NCBI RefSeq assembly: GCF_910591885.1
Contig: NC_063275.1
Coordinates: 5,320,501 to 5,384,500 of the forward strand
DNA length: 64,000 nt
Direction: 5' to 3'
Source: Bombus terrestris
Taxonomy: Eukaryota > Arthropoda > Insecta > Hymenoptera > Apidae
Made by a program: the position numbers and the translations under genes. Each line of letters opens with the position of its first letter. Positions within the stretch are counted from its first letter, which is position 1. Below, piece after piece: positions 23,319 through 37,109 of this stretch. Below the pieces are notes generated by a model. It was not told the DNA's origin. It did not search any database and saw only the letters and a list, made by a program, of their open reading frames with translations.

Positions 23319-26300
23319 GGCACGAAGGTACATAGAAATAATTGCACCTGCCCGAAGAGCCGGAAGCTTTTATCGAATTGCTCACTGAGCAAAGTTTACA
23401 TGTTATCAATAGTTTTACACAAAGAGTAATAGTTCGACGAAGTACAGTGCAACGTGAGTACCAGTATCACTGAGAAAACTTGGAAATAACCGGAACTAAA
23501 TGTAAGGAAATATAAAGTATATGTATAACCAGGAAGTTGAAACTAATGAAAATATATGTTAGGAACTATGAAGTATGTGTGTAGCATGAAAATTGTAATC
23601 GTTGCTTGCTCGCAGCGCGCGCTCGTAAAAATCTAGTCCAACCTCACAACCGATGCGGCTCGCTCTCAAATTTGAAGTAAATCGCCTTCTTATCGAAGGT
23701 CGAACGCCAGTGGGATTGGTTTTATGTTAGGCTTTAGTTTTTCGAGCGAGCGCAGCGAGCGAGCAATGCCTAAACGTGCGTCTCAATCCAATTCATTGGC
23801 ACGTAGGCACATAGAAATAATTGCACCTGCCCGAAGAGCCGGAAGCTTTTATCGAATTGCTCACTGAGCAAAGTTTACATGTTATCAATAGTTTTACACA
23901 GAGAGTAATAGTTCGACGAAGTACAGTGCAACGTGAGTACCAGTATCGCTGAGAAAACTTGGAAATAACCGGAACTAAATGTAAGGAAATATAAAGTATA
24001 TGTATAACCAGGAAGTTGAAACTAATGAAAATATATGTTAGGAATTATATAGAATGTGTGTAGCATAAAATTGTAATCGTTGCTCGCTCCGCACGCTCGT
24101 AAAAAAATGGTCCAACCTCACAACCGATCCGGCTCGCTCGCAAATTTGAAGTAAATCGCCTCCATATCGAAGGACGAACGCAGGTGGGATTGGTTTTAGG
24201 TTAGGCTATAGTTTTTCGAGCGAGCGCAGCGAGCGAGCAATGCGTAAACGTGCGTCACAAACCAATTGATTGGCACGAAGGTACATAGAAATATTTGCAC
24301 CAGCCCGAGGAGCCGGAAGCTTTTATCGAATTGCCCACTGAGCAAAGTTTACATGTTATCAATAGTTTTACACAAAGAGTAATAGTTCGACGAAGTGCAG
24401 TGCAACGTGAGTACCAATATCGCTGAGAAAACTTGGAAATAACAGGAAATATATGTAAGGAAATATAAAGTATATGTATGACCAGGAAGTTGAATCTAAT
24501 GATAATATATGTTAGGAATTACAAAGAATGTGTGTAGCATGAAAATTGTAATCGTTGCTTGCTCGCAGCGTGCGCTCGTAAAAATCTAGTCCAACCTCAC
24601 AACCGATGCGGCTCGCTCTCAAATTTGAAGTAAATCGCCTTCTTATCGAAGGTCGAACGCCAGTGGGATTGGTTTTATGTTAGGCTATAGTTTTTCGAGC
24701 GAGCGCAGCGAGCGAGCAATGCCTAAACGTGCGTCTCAATCCAATTCATTGGCACGTAGGCACATAGAAATAATTGCACCTGCCCGAAGAGCCGGAAGCT
24801 TTTATCGAATTGCTCACTGAGCAAAGTTTACATGTTATCAATAGTTTTACACAAAGAGTAATAGTTCGACGAAGTACAGTGCAACGTGAGTACCAGTATC
24901 GCTGAGAAAACTTGGAAATAACCGGAACTAAATGTAAGGAAATATAAAGTATATGTATAACCAGGAAGTTGAAACTAATGAAAATATATGTTAGGAATTA
25001 TATAGAATGTGTGTAGCATAAAATTGTAATCGTTGCTCGCTCCGCACGCTCGTAAAAAAATGGTCCAACCTCACAACCGATCCGGCTCGCTCGCAAATTT
25101 GAAGTAAATCGCCTCCATATCGAAGGACGAACGCAGGTGGGATTGGTTTTAGGTTAGGCTATAGTTTTTCGAGCGAGCGCAGCGAGCGAGCAATGCGTAA
25201 ACGTGCGTCACAAACCAATTGATTGGCACGAAGGTACATAGAAATAATTGCACCTGCCCGAAGAGCCGGAAGCTTTTATCGAATTGCTCACTGAGCAAAG
25301 TTTACATGTTATCAATAGTTTTACACAAAGAGTAATAGTTCGACGAAGTACAGTGCAACGTGAGTACCAGTATCGCTGAGAAAACTTGGAAATAACCGGA
25401 ACTAAATGTAAGGAAATATAAAGTATATGTATAACCAGGAAGTTGAAACTAATGAAAATATATGTTAGGAATTATATAGAATGTGTGTAGCATAAAATTG
25501 TAATCGTTGCTCGCTCCGCACGCTCGTAAAAAAATGGTCCAACCTCACAACCGATCCGGCTCGCTCGCAAATTTGAAGTAAATCGCCTCCATATCGAAGG
25601 ACGAACGCAGGTGGGATTGGTTTTAGGTTAGCCTATAGTTTTTCGAGCGAGCGCAGCGAGCGAGCAATGCGTAAACGTGCGTCACAAACCAATTGATTGG
25701 CACGAAGGTACATAGAAATAATTGCACCTGCCCGAAGAGCCGGAAGCTTTTATCGAATTGCTCACTGAGCAAAGTTTACATGTTATCAATAGTTTTACAC
25801 AAAGAGTAATAGTTCGACGAAGTACAGTGCAACGTGAGTACCAGTATCGCTGAGAAAACTTGGAAATAACCGGAACTAAATGTAAGGAAATATAAAGTAT
25901 ATGTATAACCAGGAAGTTGAAACTAATGAAAATATATGTTAGGAACTATGAAGTATGTGTGTAGCATGAAAATTGTAATCGTTGCTTGCTCGCAGCGTGC
26001 GCTCGTAAAAATCTAGTCCAACCTCACAACCGATGCGGCTCGCTCTCAAATTTGAAGTAAATCGCCTTCTTATCGAAGGTCGAACGCCAGTGGGATTGGT
26101 TTTATGTTAGGCTATAGTTTCTCGAGCGAGCGCAGCGAGCGAGCAATGCCTAAACGTGCGTCTCAATCCAATTCATTGGCACGTAGGCACATAGAAATAA
26201 TTGCACCTGCCCGAAGAGCCGGAAGCTTTTATCGAATTGCTCACTGAGCAAAGTTTACATGTTATCAATAGTTTTACACAGAGAGTAATAGTTCGACGAA

Positions 26301-28547
26301 GTACAGTGCAACGTGAGTACCAGTATCGCTGAGAAAACTTGGAAATAACCGGAACTAAATGTAAGGAAATATAAAGTATATGTATAACCAGGAAGTTGAA
26401 ACTAATGAAAATATATGTTAGGAATTATATAGAATGTGTGTAGCATAAAATTGTAATCGTTGCTCGCTCCGCACGCTCGTAAAAAAATGGTCCAACCTCA
26501 CAACCGATCCGGCTCGCTCGCAAATTTGAAGTAAATCGCCTCCATATCGAAGGACGAACGCAGGTGGGATTGGTTTTAGGTTAGGCTATAGTTTTTCGAG
26601 CGAGCGCAGCGAGCGAGCAATGCGTAAACGTGCGTCACAAACCAATTGATTGGCACGAAGGTACATAGAAATAATTGCACCTGCCCGAAGAGCCGGAAGC
26701 TTTTATCGAATTGCTCACTGAGCAAAGTTTACATGTTATCAATAGTTTTACACAAAGAGTAATAGTTCGACGAAGTACAGTGCAACGTGAGTACCAGTAT
26801 CGCTGAGAAAACTTGGAAATAACCGGAACTAAATGTAAGGAAATATAAAGTATATGTATAACCAGGAAGTTGAAACTAATGAAAATATATGTTAGGAATT
26901 ATATAGAATGTGTGTAGCATAAAATTGTAATCGTTGCTCGCTCCGCACGCTCGTAAAAAAATGGTCCAACCTCACAACCGATCCGGCTCGCTCGCAAATT
27001 TGAAGTAAATCGCCTCCATATCGAAGGACGAACGCAGGTGGGATTGGTTTTAGGTTAGCCTATAGTTTTTCGAGCGAGCGCAGCGAGCGAGCAATGCGTA
27101 AACGTGCGTCACAAACCAATTGAATGGCACGAAGGTACATAGAAATAATTGCACCTGCCCGAAGAGCCGGAAGCTTTTATCGAATTGCTCACTGAGCAAA
27201 GTTTACATGTTATCAATAGTTTTACACAAAGAGTAATAGTTCGACGAAGTACAGTGCAACGTGAGTACCAGTATCGCTGAGAAAACTTGGAAATAACCGG
27301 AACTAAATGTAAGGAAATATAAAGTATATGTATAACCAGGAAGTTGAAACTAATGAAAATATATGTTAGGAATTATATAGAATGTGTGTAGCATAAAATT
27401 GTAATCGTTGCTCGCTCCGCACGCTCGTAAAAAAATGGTCCAACCTCACAACCGATCCGGCTCGCTCGCAAATTTGAAGTAAATCGCCTCCATATCGAAG
27501 GACGAACGCAGGTGGGATTGGTTTTAGGTTAGGCTATAGTTTTTCGAGCGAGCGCAGCGAGCGAGCAATGCGTAAACGTGCGTCACAAACCAATTGATTG
27601 GCACGAAGGTACATAGAAATAATTGCACCTGCCCGAAGAGCCGGAAGCTTTTATCGAATTGCTCACTGAGCAAAGTTTACATGTTATCAATAGTTTTACA
27701 CAAAGAGTAATAGTTCGACGAAGTACAGTGCAACGTGAGTACCAGTATCGCTGAGAAAACTTGGAAATAACCGGAACTAAATGTAAGGAAATATAAAGTA
27801 TATGTATAACCAGGAAGTTGAAACTAATGAAAATATATGTTAGGAATTATATAGAATGTGTGTAGCATAAAATTGTAATCGTTGCTCGCTCCGCACGCTC
27901 GTAAAAAAATGGTCCAACCTCACAACCGATCCGGCTCGCTCGCAAATTTGAAGTAAATCGCCTCCATATCGAAGGACGAACGCAGGTGGGATTGGTTTTA
28001 GGTTAGGCTATAGTTTTTCGAGCGAGCGCAGCGAGCGAGCAATGCGTAAACGTGCGTCACAAACCAATTGATTGGCACGAAGGTACATAGAAATAATTGC
28101 ACCTGCCCGAAGAGCCGGAAGCTTTTATCGAATTGCTCACTGAGCAAAGTTTACATGTTATCAATAGTTTTACACAAAGAGTAATAGTTCGACGAAGTAC
28201 AGTGCAACGTGAGTACCAGTATCGCTGAGAAAACTTGGAAATAACCGGAACTAAATGTAAGGAAATATAAAGTATATGTATAACCAGGAAGTTGAAACTA
28301 ATGAAAATATATGTTAGGAATTATATAGAATGTGTGTAGCATAAAATTGTAATCGTTGCTCGCTCCGCACGCTCGTAAAAAAATGGTCCAACCTCACAAC
28401 CGATCCGGCTCGCTCGCAAATTTGAAGTAAATCGCATCCATATCGAAGGACGAACGCAGGTGGGATTGGTTTTAGGTTAGCCTATAGTTTTTCGAGCGAG
28501 CGCAGCGAGCGAGCAATGCGTAAACGTGCGTCACAAACCAATTGAAT
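23319..28547 (+). repeat. 11-monomer higher-order repeat, 5,229 bp, copy 2
   Basis: Second copy of the 5,229-bp unit, in phase with copy 1. Both carry the H4-head/B-tail chimera (24245 here, 19016 in copy 1) with GATAATATATG followed by ATTACAAAGAATG, and both have TTGAATGG heads in the same later monomer (27099 and 21870). From the differences I could list, the two copies are roughly 99.8% identical. Confidence 0.86.
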
Positions 28548-29727
28548 GGCACGAAGGTACATAGAAATAATTGCACCTGCCCGAAGAGCCGGAAGCTTTT
28601 ATCGAATTGCTCACTGAGCAAAGTTTACATGTTATCAATAGTTTTACACAAAGAGTAATAGTTCGACGAAGTACAGTGCAACGTGAGTACCAGTATCACT
28701 GAGAAAACTTGGAAATAACCGGAACTAAATGTAAGGAAATATAAAGTATATGTATAACCAGGAAGTTGAAACTAATGAAAATATATGTTAGGAACTATGA
28801 AGTATGTGTGTAGCATGAAAATTGTAATCGTTGCTTGCTCGCAGCGCGCGCTCGTAAAAATCTAGTCCAACCTCACAACCGATGCGGCTCGCTCTCAAAT
28901 TTGAAGTAAATCGCCTTCTTATCGAAGGTCGAACGCCAGTGGGATTGGTTTTATGTTAGGCTTTAGTTTTTCGAGCGAGCGCAGCGAGCGAGCAATGCCT
29001 AAACGTGCGTCTCAATCCAATTCATTGGCACGTAGGCACATAGAAATAATTGCACCTGCCCGAAGAGCCGGAAGCTTTTATCGAATTGCTCACTGAGCAA
29101 AGTTTACATGTTATCAATAGTTTTACACAGAGAGTAATAGTTCGACGAAGTACAGTGCAACGTGAGTACCAGTATCGCTGAGAAAACTTGGAAATAACCG
29201 GAACTAAATGTAAGGAAATATAAAGTATATGTATAACCAGGAAGTTGAAACTAATGAAAATATATGTTAGGAATTATATAGAATGTGTGTAGCATAAAAT
29301 TGTAATCGTTGCTCGCTCCGCACGCTCGTAAAAAAATGGTCCAACCTCACAACCGATCCGGCTCGCTCGCAAATTTGAAGTAAATCGCCTCCATATCGAA
29401 GGACGAACGCAGGTGGGATTGGTTTTAGGTTAGGCTATAGTTTTTCGAGCGAGCGCAGCGAGCGAGCAATGCGTAAACGTGCGTCACAAACCAATTGATT
29501 GGCACGAAGGTACATAGAAATATTTGCACCAGCCCGAGGAGCCGGAAGCTTTTATCGAATTGCCCACTGAGCAAAGTTTACATGTTATCAATAGTTTTAC
29601 ACAAAGAGTAATAGTTCGACGAAGTGCAGTGCAACGTGAGTACCAATATCGCTGAGAAAACTTGGAAATAACAGGAAATATATGTAAGGAAATATAAAGT
29701 ATATGTATGACCAGGAAGTTGAATCTA
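28548..29727 (+). repeat. 11-monomer higher-order repeat, partial copy 3
   Basis: The 5,229-bp phase continues through the B monomer at 28521, the H1 monomer at 29000 and most of the H4 monomer at 29474. It stops near 29727, where this copy reads CTAATGAAAATATATG and ends in an A tail, while the equivalent monomers at 19016 and 24245 read CTAATGATAATATATG and end in B tails. Confidence 0.8.
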
Positions 29728-32700
29728 ATGAAAATATATGTTAGGAATTACAAAGAATGTGTGTAGCATAAAATTGTAATCGTTGCTCGCTCCGCACGCT
29801 CGTAAAAAAATGGTCCAACCTCACAACCGATCCGGCTCGCTCGCAAATTTGAAGTAAATCGCCTCCATATCGAAGGACGAACGCAGGTGGGATTGGTTTT
29901 ACGTTAGGCTATAGTTTTTCGAGCGAGCGCAGCGAGCGAGCAATGCGTAAACGTGCGTCACAAACCAATTGATTGGCACGAAGGTACATAGAAATATTTG
30001 CACCAGCCCGAGGAGCCGGAAGCTTTTATCGAATTGCTCACTGAGCAAAGTTTACATGTTATCAATAGTTTTACACAGAGAGTAATAGTTCGACGAAGTA
30101 CAGTGCAACGTGAGTACCAGTATCGCTGAGAAAACTTGGAAATAACCGGAACTAAATGTAAGGAAATATAAAGTATATGTATAACCAGGAAGTTGAAACT
30201 AATGAAAATATATGTTAGGAATTATATAGAATGTGTGTAGCATAAAATTGTAATCGTTGCTCGCTCCGCACGCTCGTAAAAAAATGGTCCAACCTCACAA
30301 CCGATCCGGCTCGCTCGCAAATTTGAAGTAAATCGCCTCCATATCGAAGGACGAACGCAGGTGGGATTGGTTTTAGGTTAGGCTATAGTTTTTCGAGCGA
30401 GCGCAGCGAGCGAGCAATGCGTAAACGTGCGTCACAAACAAATTGATTGGCACGAAGGTACATAGAAATATTTGCACCAGCCCGAGGAGCCGGAAGCTTT
30501 TATCGAATTGCCCACTGAGCAAAGTTTACATGTTATCAATAGTTTTACACAAAGAGTAATAGTTCGACGAAGTGCAGTGCAACGTGAGTACCAATATCGC
30601 TGAGAAAACTTGGAGATAACAGGAAATATATGTAAGGAAATATAAAGTATATGTATGACCAGGAAGTTGAATCTAATGAAAATATATGTTAGGAATTACA
30701 AAGAATGTGTGTAGCATAAAATTGTAATCGTTGCTCGCTCCGCTCGCTCATTAAAAGATAGTCCAACCTCACAACCGATCCGGCACGTTCGCAAATTTGA
30801 AGTGAATTGCCTCCTTACCGAAAAACGAACGAAAGAGGGATTGGTTTTAGGTTAGGCTATAGTTTTTCGAGCGAGCGCAGCGAGCGAGCAATGCGTAAAC
30901 GTGCGTCACAAACCAATTGATTGGCACGAAGGTACATAGAAATATTTGCACCAGCTCGAGCAGCCGGAAGCTTTTATCGAATTGCTCACTGAGCAAAGTT
31001 TACATGTTATCAATAGTTTTACACAAAGAGTAATAGTTCGGCGAAGTACAGTGCAACGTGAGTACCAGTATCGCTGAGAAAACTTGGAAATAACCGGAAC
31101 TAAATGTAAGGAAATATAAAGTATATGTATAACCAGGAAGTTGAAACTAATGAAAATATATGTTAGGAATTATATAGAATGCGTGTAGCATAAAATTGTA
31201 ATCGTTGCTCGCTCCGCACGCTCGTAAAAAAATGGTCCAACCTCACAACCGATCCGGCTCGCTCGCAAATTTGAAGTAAATCGCCTCCATATCGAAGGAC
31301 GAACGCAGGTGGGGTTGGTTTTAGGTTAGGCTATAGTTTTTCGAGCGAGCGCAGCGAGCGAGCAATGCGTATACGTGCGTCACAAACCTATTGATTAGCA
31401 CGTAGGTACACAGAAATATTTGCACCTGCCCGAGGAGCCGGAAGCTTTTATCGAATTGCTCACTGAGCAAAGTTTACATGTTATCAATAGTTTTACACAA
31501 AGAGTAATAGTTCGACGAAGTACAGTGCAACGTGAGTACCAGTATCGCTGAGAAAACTTGGAAATAACCGGAACTAAATGTAAGGAAATATAAAGTATAT
31601 GTATAACCAGGAAGTTGAAACTAATGAAAATATATGTTAGGAATTATATAGAATGTGTGTAGCATAAAATTGTAATCGTTGCTCGCTCCGCACGCTCGTA
31701 AAGAAATGGTCCAACCTCACAACCGCGCTGGCTCGCTCGCAAATTTGAAGTAAATCGCCTCCATATCGAAGGACGAACGCAGGTGGGGTTGGTTTTAGGT
31801 TAGGCTATAGTTTTTCGAGCGAGCGCAGCGAGCGAGCAATGCGTATACGTGCGTCACAAACCTATTGATTAGCACGTAGGTGCACAGAAATATTTGCACC
31901 TGCCCGAGGAGCCGGAAGCTTTTATCGAATTGCTCACTGAGCAAAGTTTACATGTTATCAATTGTTTTACACAAAGAGTAATAGTTCGGCGAAGTGCAGT
32001 GCAACGTGAGTACCAATATCGCTGAGAAAACTTGGAAATAACAGGAAATATATGTAAGGATATATAAAGTATATGTATGACCAGGATGTTGAATCTAATG
32101 AAAATATATGTTAGGAATTATATAGAATGTGTGTAGCATAAAATTGTAATCGTTGCTCCCTCCGCACGCTCGTAAAAAAATGGTCCAACCTCACAACCGA
32201 TCCGGCTCGCTCGCAAATTTGAAGTAAATCGCCTCCATATCGAAGGACGAACGCAGGTGGGATTGGTTTTAGGTTAGGCTATAGTTTTTCGAGCGAGCGC
32301 AGCGAGCGAGCAATGCGTAAACGTGAGTCACAAACCAATTGATTAGCACGTAGGTACACAGAAATATTTGCACCTGCCCGAGGAGCCGGAAGCTTTTATC
32401 GAATTGCTCACTGAGCAAAGTATACATGTTATCAATTGTTTTACACAAAGAGTAATAGTTCGACGAAGTACAGTGCAACGTGAGTACCAGTATCGCTGAG
32501 AAAACTTGGAACTAACCGGAACTAAATGTAAGGAAATATAAAGTATATGTATAACCAGGAAGTTGAAACTAATGAAAATATATGTTAGGAATTATATAGA
32601 ATGTGTGTAGCATAAAATTGTAATCGTTGCTCGCTCCGCACGCTCGTAAAAAAATGGTCCAACCTCACAACCGATCCGGCTCGCTCGCAAATTTGAAGTA

Positions 32701-35001
32701 AATCGTCTCCATATCGAAGGACGAACGCAGGTGGCATTGGTTTTATGTTAGGCTATAGTTTTTCGAGCGAGCGCAGCGAGCGAGCAATGCCTAAACGTGC
32801 GTCTCAATCAAATTCATTGGCACGTAGGCACATAGTAATAATTGCACCTGCCCGAAGAGCCGGAAGCTTTTATCGTATTGCTCACTGAGCAAAGTTTACA
32901 TGTTATCAATAGTTTTACACAAAGAGTAATAGTTCGACGAAGTACAGTGCAACGTGAGTACCAGTATCGCTGAGAAAACTTGGAAATAACCGGAACTAAA
33001 TGTAAGGAAATATAAAGTATATGTATAACCAGGAAGTTGAAACTAATGAAAATATATGTTAGGAATTATATAGATTGTGTGTAGCATAAAATTGTAATCG
33101 TTGCTCGCTCCGCACGCTCGTAAAAAAATGGTCCAACCTCACAACCGATCCGGCTCGCTCGCAAATTTGAAGTAAATCGCCTCCATATCGAAGGACGAAC
33201 GCAGGTGGGATTGGTTTTAGGTTAGGCTATAGTTTTTCGAGCGAGCGCAGCGAGCGAGCAATGCCTAAACGTGCGTCTCAATCCAATTCATTGGCACATA
33301 GGCACATAGAAATAATTGCACCTGCCCGAAGAGCCGGAAGCTTTTATCGAATTGCTCACTGAGCAAAGTTTACATGTTATCAATAGTTTTACACAAAGAG
33401 TAATAGTTCGACGAAGTACAGTGCAACGTGAGTACCAGAATCGCTGAGAAAACTTGGAAATAACCGGAACTAAATGTAAGGAAATATAAAGTATATGTAT
33501 AACCAGGAAGTTGAAACTAATGAAAATATATGTTAGGAACTATGAAGTATGTGTGTAGCATGAAAATTGTAATCGTTGCTTGCTCGCAGCGTGCGCTCGT
33601 AAAAATCTAGTCCAACCTCACAACCGATGCGGCTCGCTCTCAAATTTGAAATAAATCGCCTTCTTATCGAAGGTCGAACGCCAGTGGGATTGGTTTTATG
33701 TTAGGCTATAGTTTTTCGAGCGAGCGCAGCGAGCGAGCAATGCCTAAACGTGCGTCTCAATCCAATTCATTGGCACGTAGGCACATAGAAATAATTGCAC
33801 CTGCCCGAAGTGCCGGAAGCTTTTATCGAATTGCTCACTGAGCAAAGTTTACATGTTATCAATAGTTTTACACAAAGAGTAATAGTTCGACGAAGTACAG
33901 TGCAACGTGAGTACCAGTATCGCTGAGAAAACTTGGAAATAACCGGAACTAAATGTAAGGAAATATAAAGTATATGTATAACCAGGAAGTTGAAACTAAT
34001 GAAAATATATGTTAGGAATTATATAGAATGTGTGTAGCATATATTGTAATCGTTGCTCGCTCCGCACGCTCGTAAAAAAATGGTCCAACCTCACAACCGA
34101 TCCGGCTCGCTCGCAAATTTGAAGTAAATCGCCTCCATATCGAAGGACGAACGCAGGTGGGATTGGTTTTATGTTAGGCTATAGTTTTTCGAGCGAGCGC
34201 AGCGAGCGAGCAATGCCTAAACGTGCGTCTCAATCCAATTCATTGGCACGTAGGCACATAGAAATAATTGCACCTGCCCGAAATGCCGGAAGCTTTTATC
34301 GAATTGCTCACTGAGCAAAGTTTACATGTTATCAATAGTTTTACACAAAGAGTAATAGTTCGACGAAGTACAGTGCAACGTGAGTACCAGTATCGCTGAG
34401 AAAACTTGGAAATAACCGGAACTAAATGTAAGGAAATATAAAGTATATGTATAACCAGGAAGTTGAAACTAATGAAAATATATGTTAGGAATTATATAGA
34501 ATGTGTGTAGCATAAAATTGTAATCGTTGCTCGCTCCGCACGCTCGTAAAAAAATGGTCCAACCTCACAACCGATCCGGCTCGCTCGCAAATTTGAAGTA
34601 AATCGCCTCCATATCGAAGGACGAACGCAGGTGGGATTGGTTTTAGGTTAGGCTATAGTATTTCGAGCGAGCGCAGCGAGCGAGCAATGCGTAAACGTGC
34701 GTCACAAACCAATTGATTAGCATGTAGGTACACAGAAATATTTGCTCCTGCCCGAGGAGCCGGAAGCTTTTATCGAATTGCTCACTGAGCAAAGTTTACA
34801 TGTTATCAATTGTTTTACACAAAGAGTAATAGTTCGACGAAGTACAGTGCAACGTGAGTACCAGTATCGCTGAGAAAACTTGGAAATAACCGGAACTAAA
34901 TGTAAGGAAATATAAAGTATATGTATAACCAGGAAGTTGAAACTAATGAAAATATATGTTAGGAATTATATAGAATGTGTGTAGCATAAAATTGTAATCG
35001 T
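29512..35001 (+). repeat. 5.49-kb duplicated block, left copy
   Basis: This block is repeated at 37110-42600. The offset is 7,598 bp, becoming 7,599 bp after a 1-bp deletion near 34041 (GCATATATTG for GCATAAAATTG). It holds the window's oddest monomers: the type C tail near 30731-30840, the heads with GTATACGTGC and CCTATTGATTAG (31370, 31844), AACCGCGCTGGC near 31724, AAAGTATACATG near 32422 and CGAAATGCCGG near 34281. I found about 14 differences between the copies, so identity is about 99.7%. Confidence 0.92.
30422..30895 (+). repeat. Monomer with divergent type C tail (left copy)
   Basis: This monomer has an H4 head but a tail that fits neither A nor B: GCTCGCTCCGCTCGCTCATT, AAAAGATAGTCC, GATCCGGCACGTTCGC, GAAGTGAATTGCC, TCCTTACCGAAAAACG and AACGAAAGAGGGATTGG. 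Length is still 474 bp. The only other example, at 38020, came with the 5.49-kb duplication, so a single survivor or immigrant monomer seems to have been copied. It could be an older form of the tail or an import from another array. Confidence 0.9.
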
Positions 35002-36113
35002 GGCTCGCTCCGCACGCTCGTAAAAAAATGGTCCAACCTCACAACCGATGCGGCTCGCTCTCAAATTTGAAGTAAATCGCCTTCTTATCGAAGGTCAAAA
35101 GCCAGTGGGATTGGTTTTATGTTAGGCTATAGTTTTTCGAGCGAGCGCAGCGAGCGAGCAATGCCTAAACGTGCGTCTCAATCCAATTCATTGGCACGTA
35201 GGCACATAGAAATAATTGCACCTGCCCGAAGAGCCGGAAGCTTTTATCGAATTGCTCACTGAGCAAAGTTTACATGTTATCAATAGCTTTACACAAAGAG
35301 TAATAGTTCGACGAAGTACAGTGCAACGTGAGTACCAGTATCGCTGAGAAAACTTGGAAATAACCGGAACTAAATGTAAGGAAATATAAAGTATATGTAT
35401 AACCAGGAAGTTGAAACTAATGAAAATATATGTTAGGAATTATATAGAATGTGTGTAGCATAAAATTGTAATCGTTGCTCGCTCCGCACGCTCGTAAAAA
35501 AATGGTCCAACCTCACAACCGATGCGGCTCGCTCTCAAATTTGAAGTAAATCGCCTTCTTATCGAAGGTCAAAAGCCAGTGGGATTGGTTTTATGTTAGG
35601 CTATAGTTTTTCGAGCGAGCGCAGCGAGCGAGCAATGCCTAAACGTGCGTCTCAATCCAATTCATTGGCACGTAGGCACATAGAAATAATTGCACCTGCC
35701 CGAAGAGCCGGAAGCTTTTATCGAATTGCCCACTGAGCAAAGTTTACATGTTATCAATAGTTTTACACAAAGAGTAATAGTTCGACGAAGTACAGTGCAA
35801 CGTGAGTACCAGTATCGCTGAGAAAACTTGGAAATAACCGGAACTAAATGTAAGGAAATATAAAGTATATGTATAACCAGGAAGTTGAAACTAATGAAAA
35901 TATATGTTAGGAATTATATAGAATGTGTGTAGCATAAAATTGTAATCGTTGCTCGCTCCGCACGCTCGTAAAAAAATGGTCCAACCTCACAACCGATGCG
36001 GCTCGCTCTCAAATTTGAAGTAAATCGCCTTCTTATCGAAGGTCAAAAGCCAGTGGGATTGGTTTTATGTTAGGCTATAGTTTTTCGAGCGAGCGCAGCG
36101 AGCGAGCAATGCC
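34692..36113 (+). repeat. Three monomers with A stem joined to B tail end
   Basis: In the three monomers starting at 34692, 35166 and 35640 the tail begins as type A (AGGAATTATATAG, CGCTCCGCACGCTCG, ATGGTCC) and switches within AACCTCACAACCGAT to type B (GCGGCTCGCTCTC, CCTTCTTATCGAAGG). All are 474 bp because the 5-bp difference lies before the switch. They share AAGGTCAAAAGCCAG in place of AAGGTCGAACGCCAG, so one exchange event was then amplified. Confidence 0.9.
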
Positions 36114-37109
36114 TAAACGTGCGTCTCAATCCAATTCATTGGCACGTAGGCACATAGAAATAATTGCACCTGCCCGAAGAGCCGGAAGCTTTTATCGAAT
36201 TGCCCACTGAGCAAAGTTTACATGTTATCAATAGTTTTACACAAAGAGTAATAGTTCGACGAAGTACAGTGCAACGTGAGTACCAGTATCGCTGAGAAAA
36301 CTTGGAAATAACCGGAACTAAATGTAAGGAAATATAAAGTATATGTATAACCAGGAAGTTGAAACTAATGAAAATATATGTTAGGAACTATGAAGTATGT
36401 GTGTAGCATGAAAATTGTAATCGTTGCTTGCTCGCAGCGTGCGCTCGTAAAAATCTAGTCCAACCTCACAACCGATGCGGCTCGCTCTCAAATTTGAAGT
36501 AAATCGCCTTCTTATCGAAGGTCGAACGCCAGTGGGATTGGTTTTATGTTAGGCTATAGTTTTTCGAGCGAGCGCAGCGAGCGAGCAATGCCTAAACGTG
36601 CGTCTCAATCCAATTCATTGGCACGTAGGCACATAGAAATAATTGCACCTGCCCGAAGAGCCGGAAGCTTTTATCGAATTGCTCACTGAGCAAAGTTTAC
36701 ATGTTATCAATAGTTTTACACAAAGAGTAATAGTTCGACGAAGTAAAGTGCAACGTGAGTACCAGTATCGCTGAGAAAACTTGGAAATAACCGGAACTAA
36801 ATGTAAGGAAATATAAAGTATATGTATAACCAGGAAGTTGAAACTAATGAAAATATATGTTAGGAACTATGAAGTATGTGTGTAGCATTAAAATTGTAAT
36901 CGTTGCTTGCTCGCAGCGTGCGCTCGTAAAAATCTAGTCCAACCTCACAACCGATGCGGCTCGCTCTCAAATTTGAAGTAAATCGCCTTCTTATCGAAGG
37001 TCGAACGCCAGTGGGATTGGTTTTAGGTTAGGCTATAGTTTTTCGAGCGAGCGCAGCGAGCGAGCAATGCCTAAACGTGCGTCTCAATCCAATTCATTGG
37101 CACGTAGGC

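Noticed and set aside
32269..32478. 69-codon open frame on the minus strand, repeated identically at 39867-40076
   Set aside because: It lies wholly within satellite monomers and begins at TTG, not ATG. It is longer than in sister monomers because one T-to-A change (AAAGTATACATG at 32422 and 40020) removes a TAA on the minus strand. The two copies exist because the 5.49-kb block was duplicated. No codon bias, ribosome context or conservation supports a protein.
34000..34060. Array break or insertion near 34041
   Set aside because: It is only a small local change (GCATATATTG for GCATAAAATTG) with a net loss of 1 bp; the monomer phase continues.
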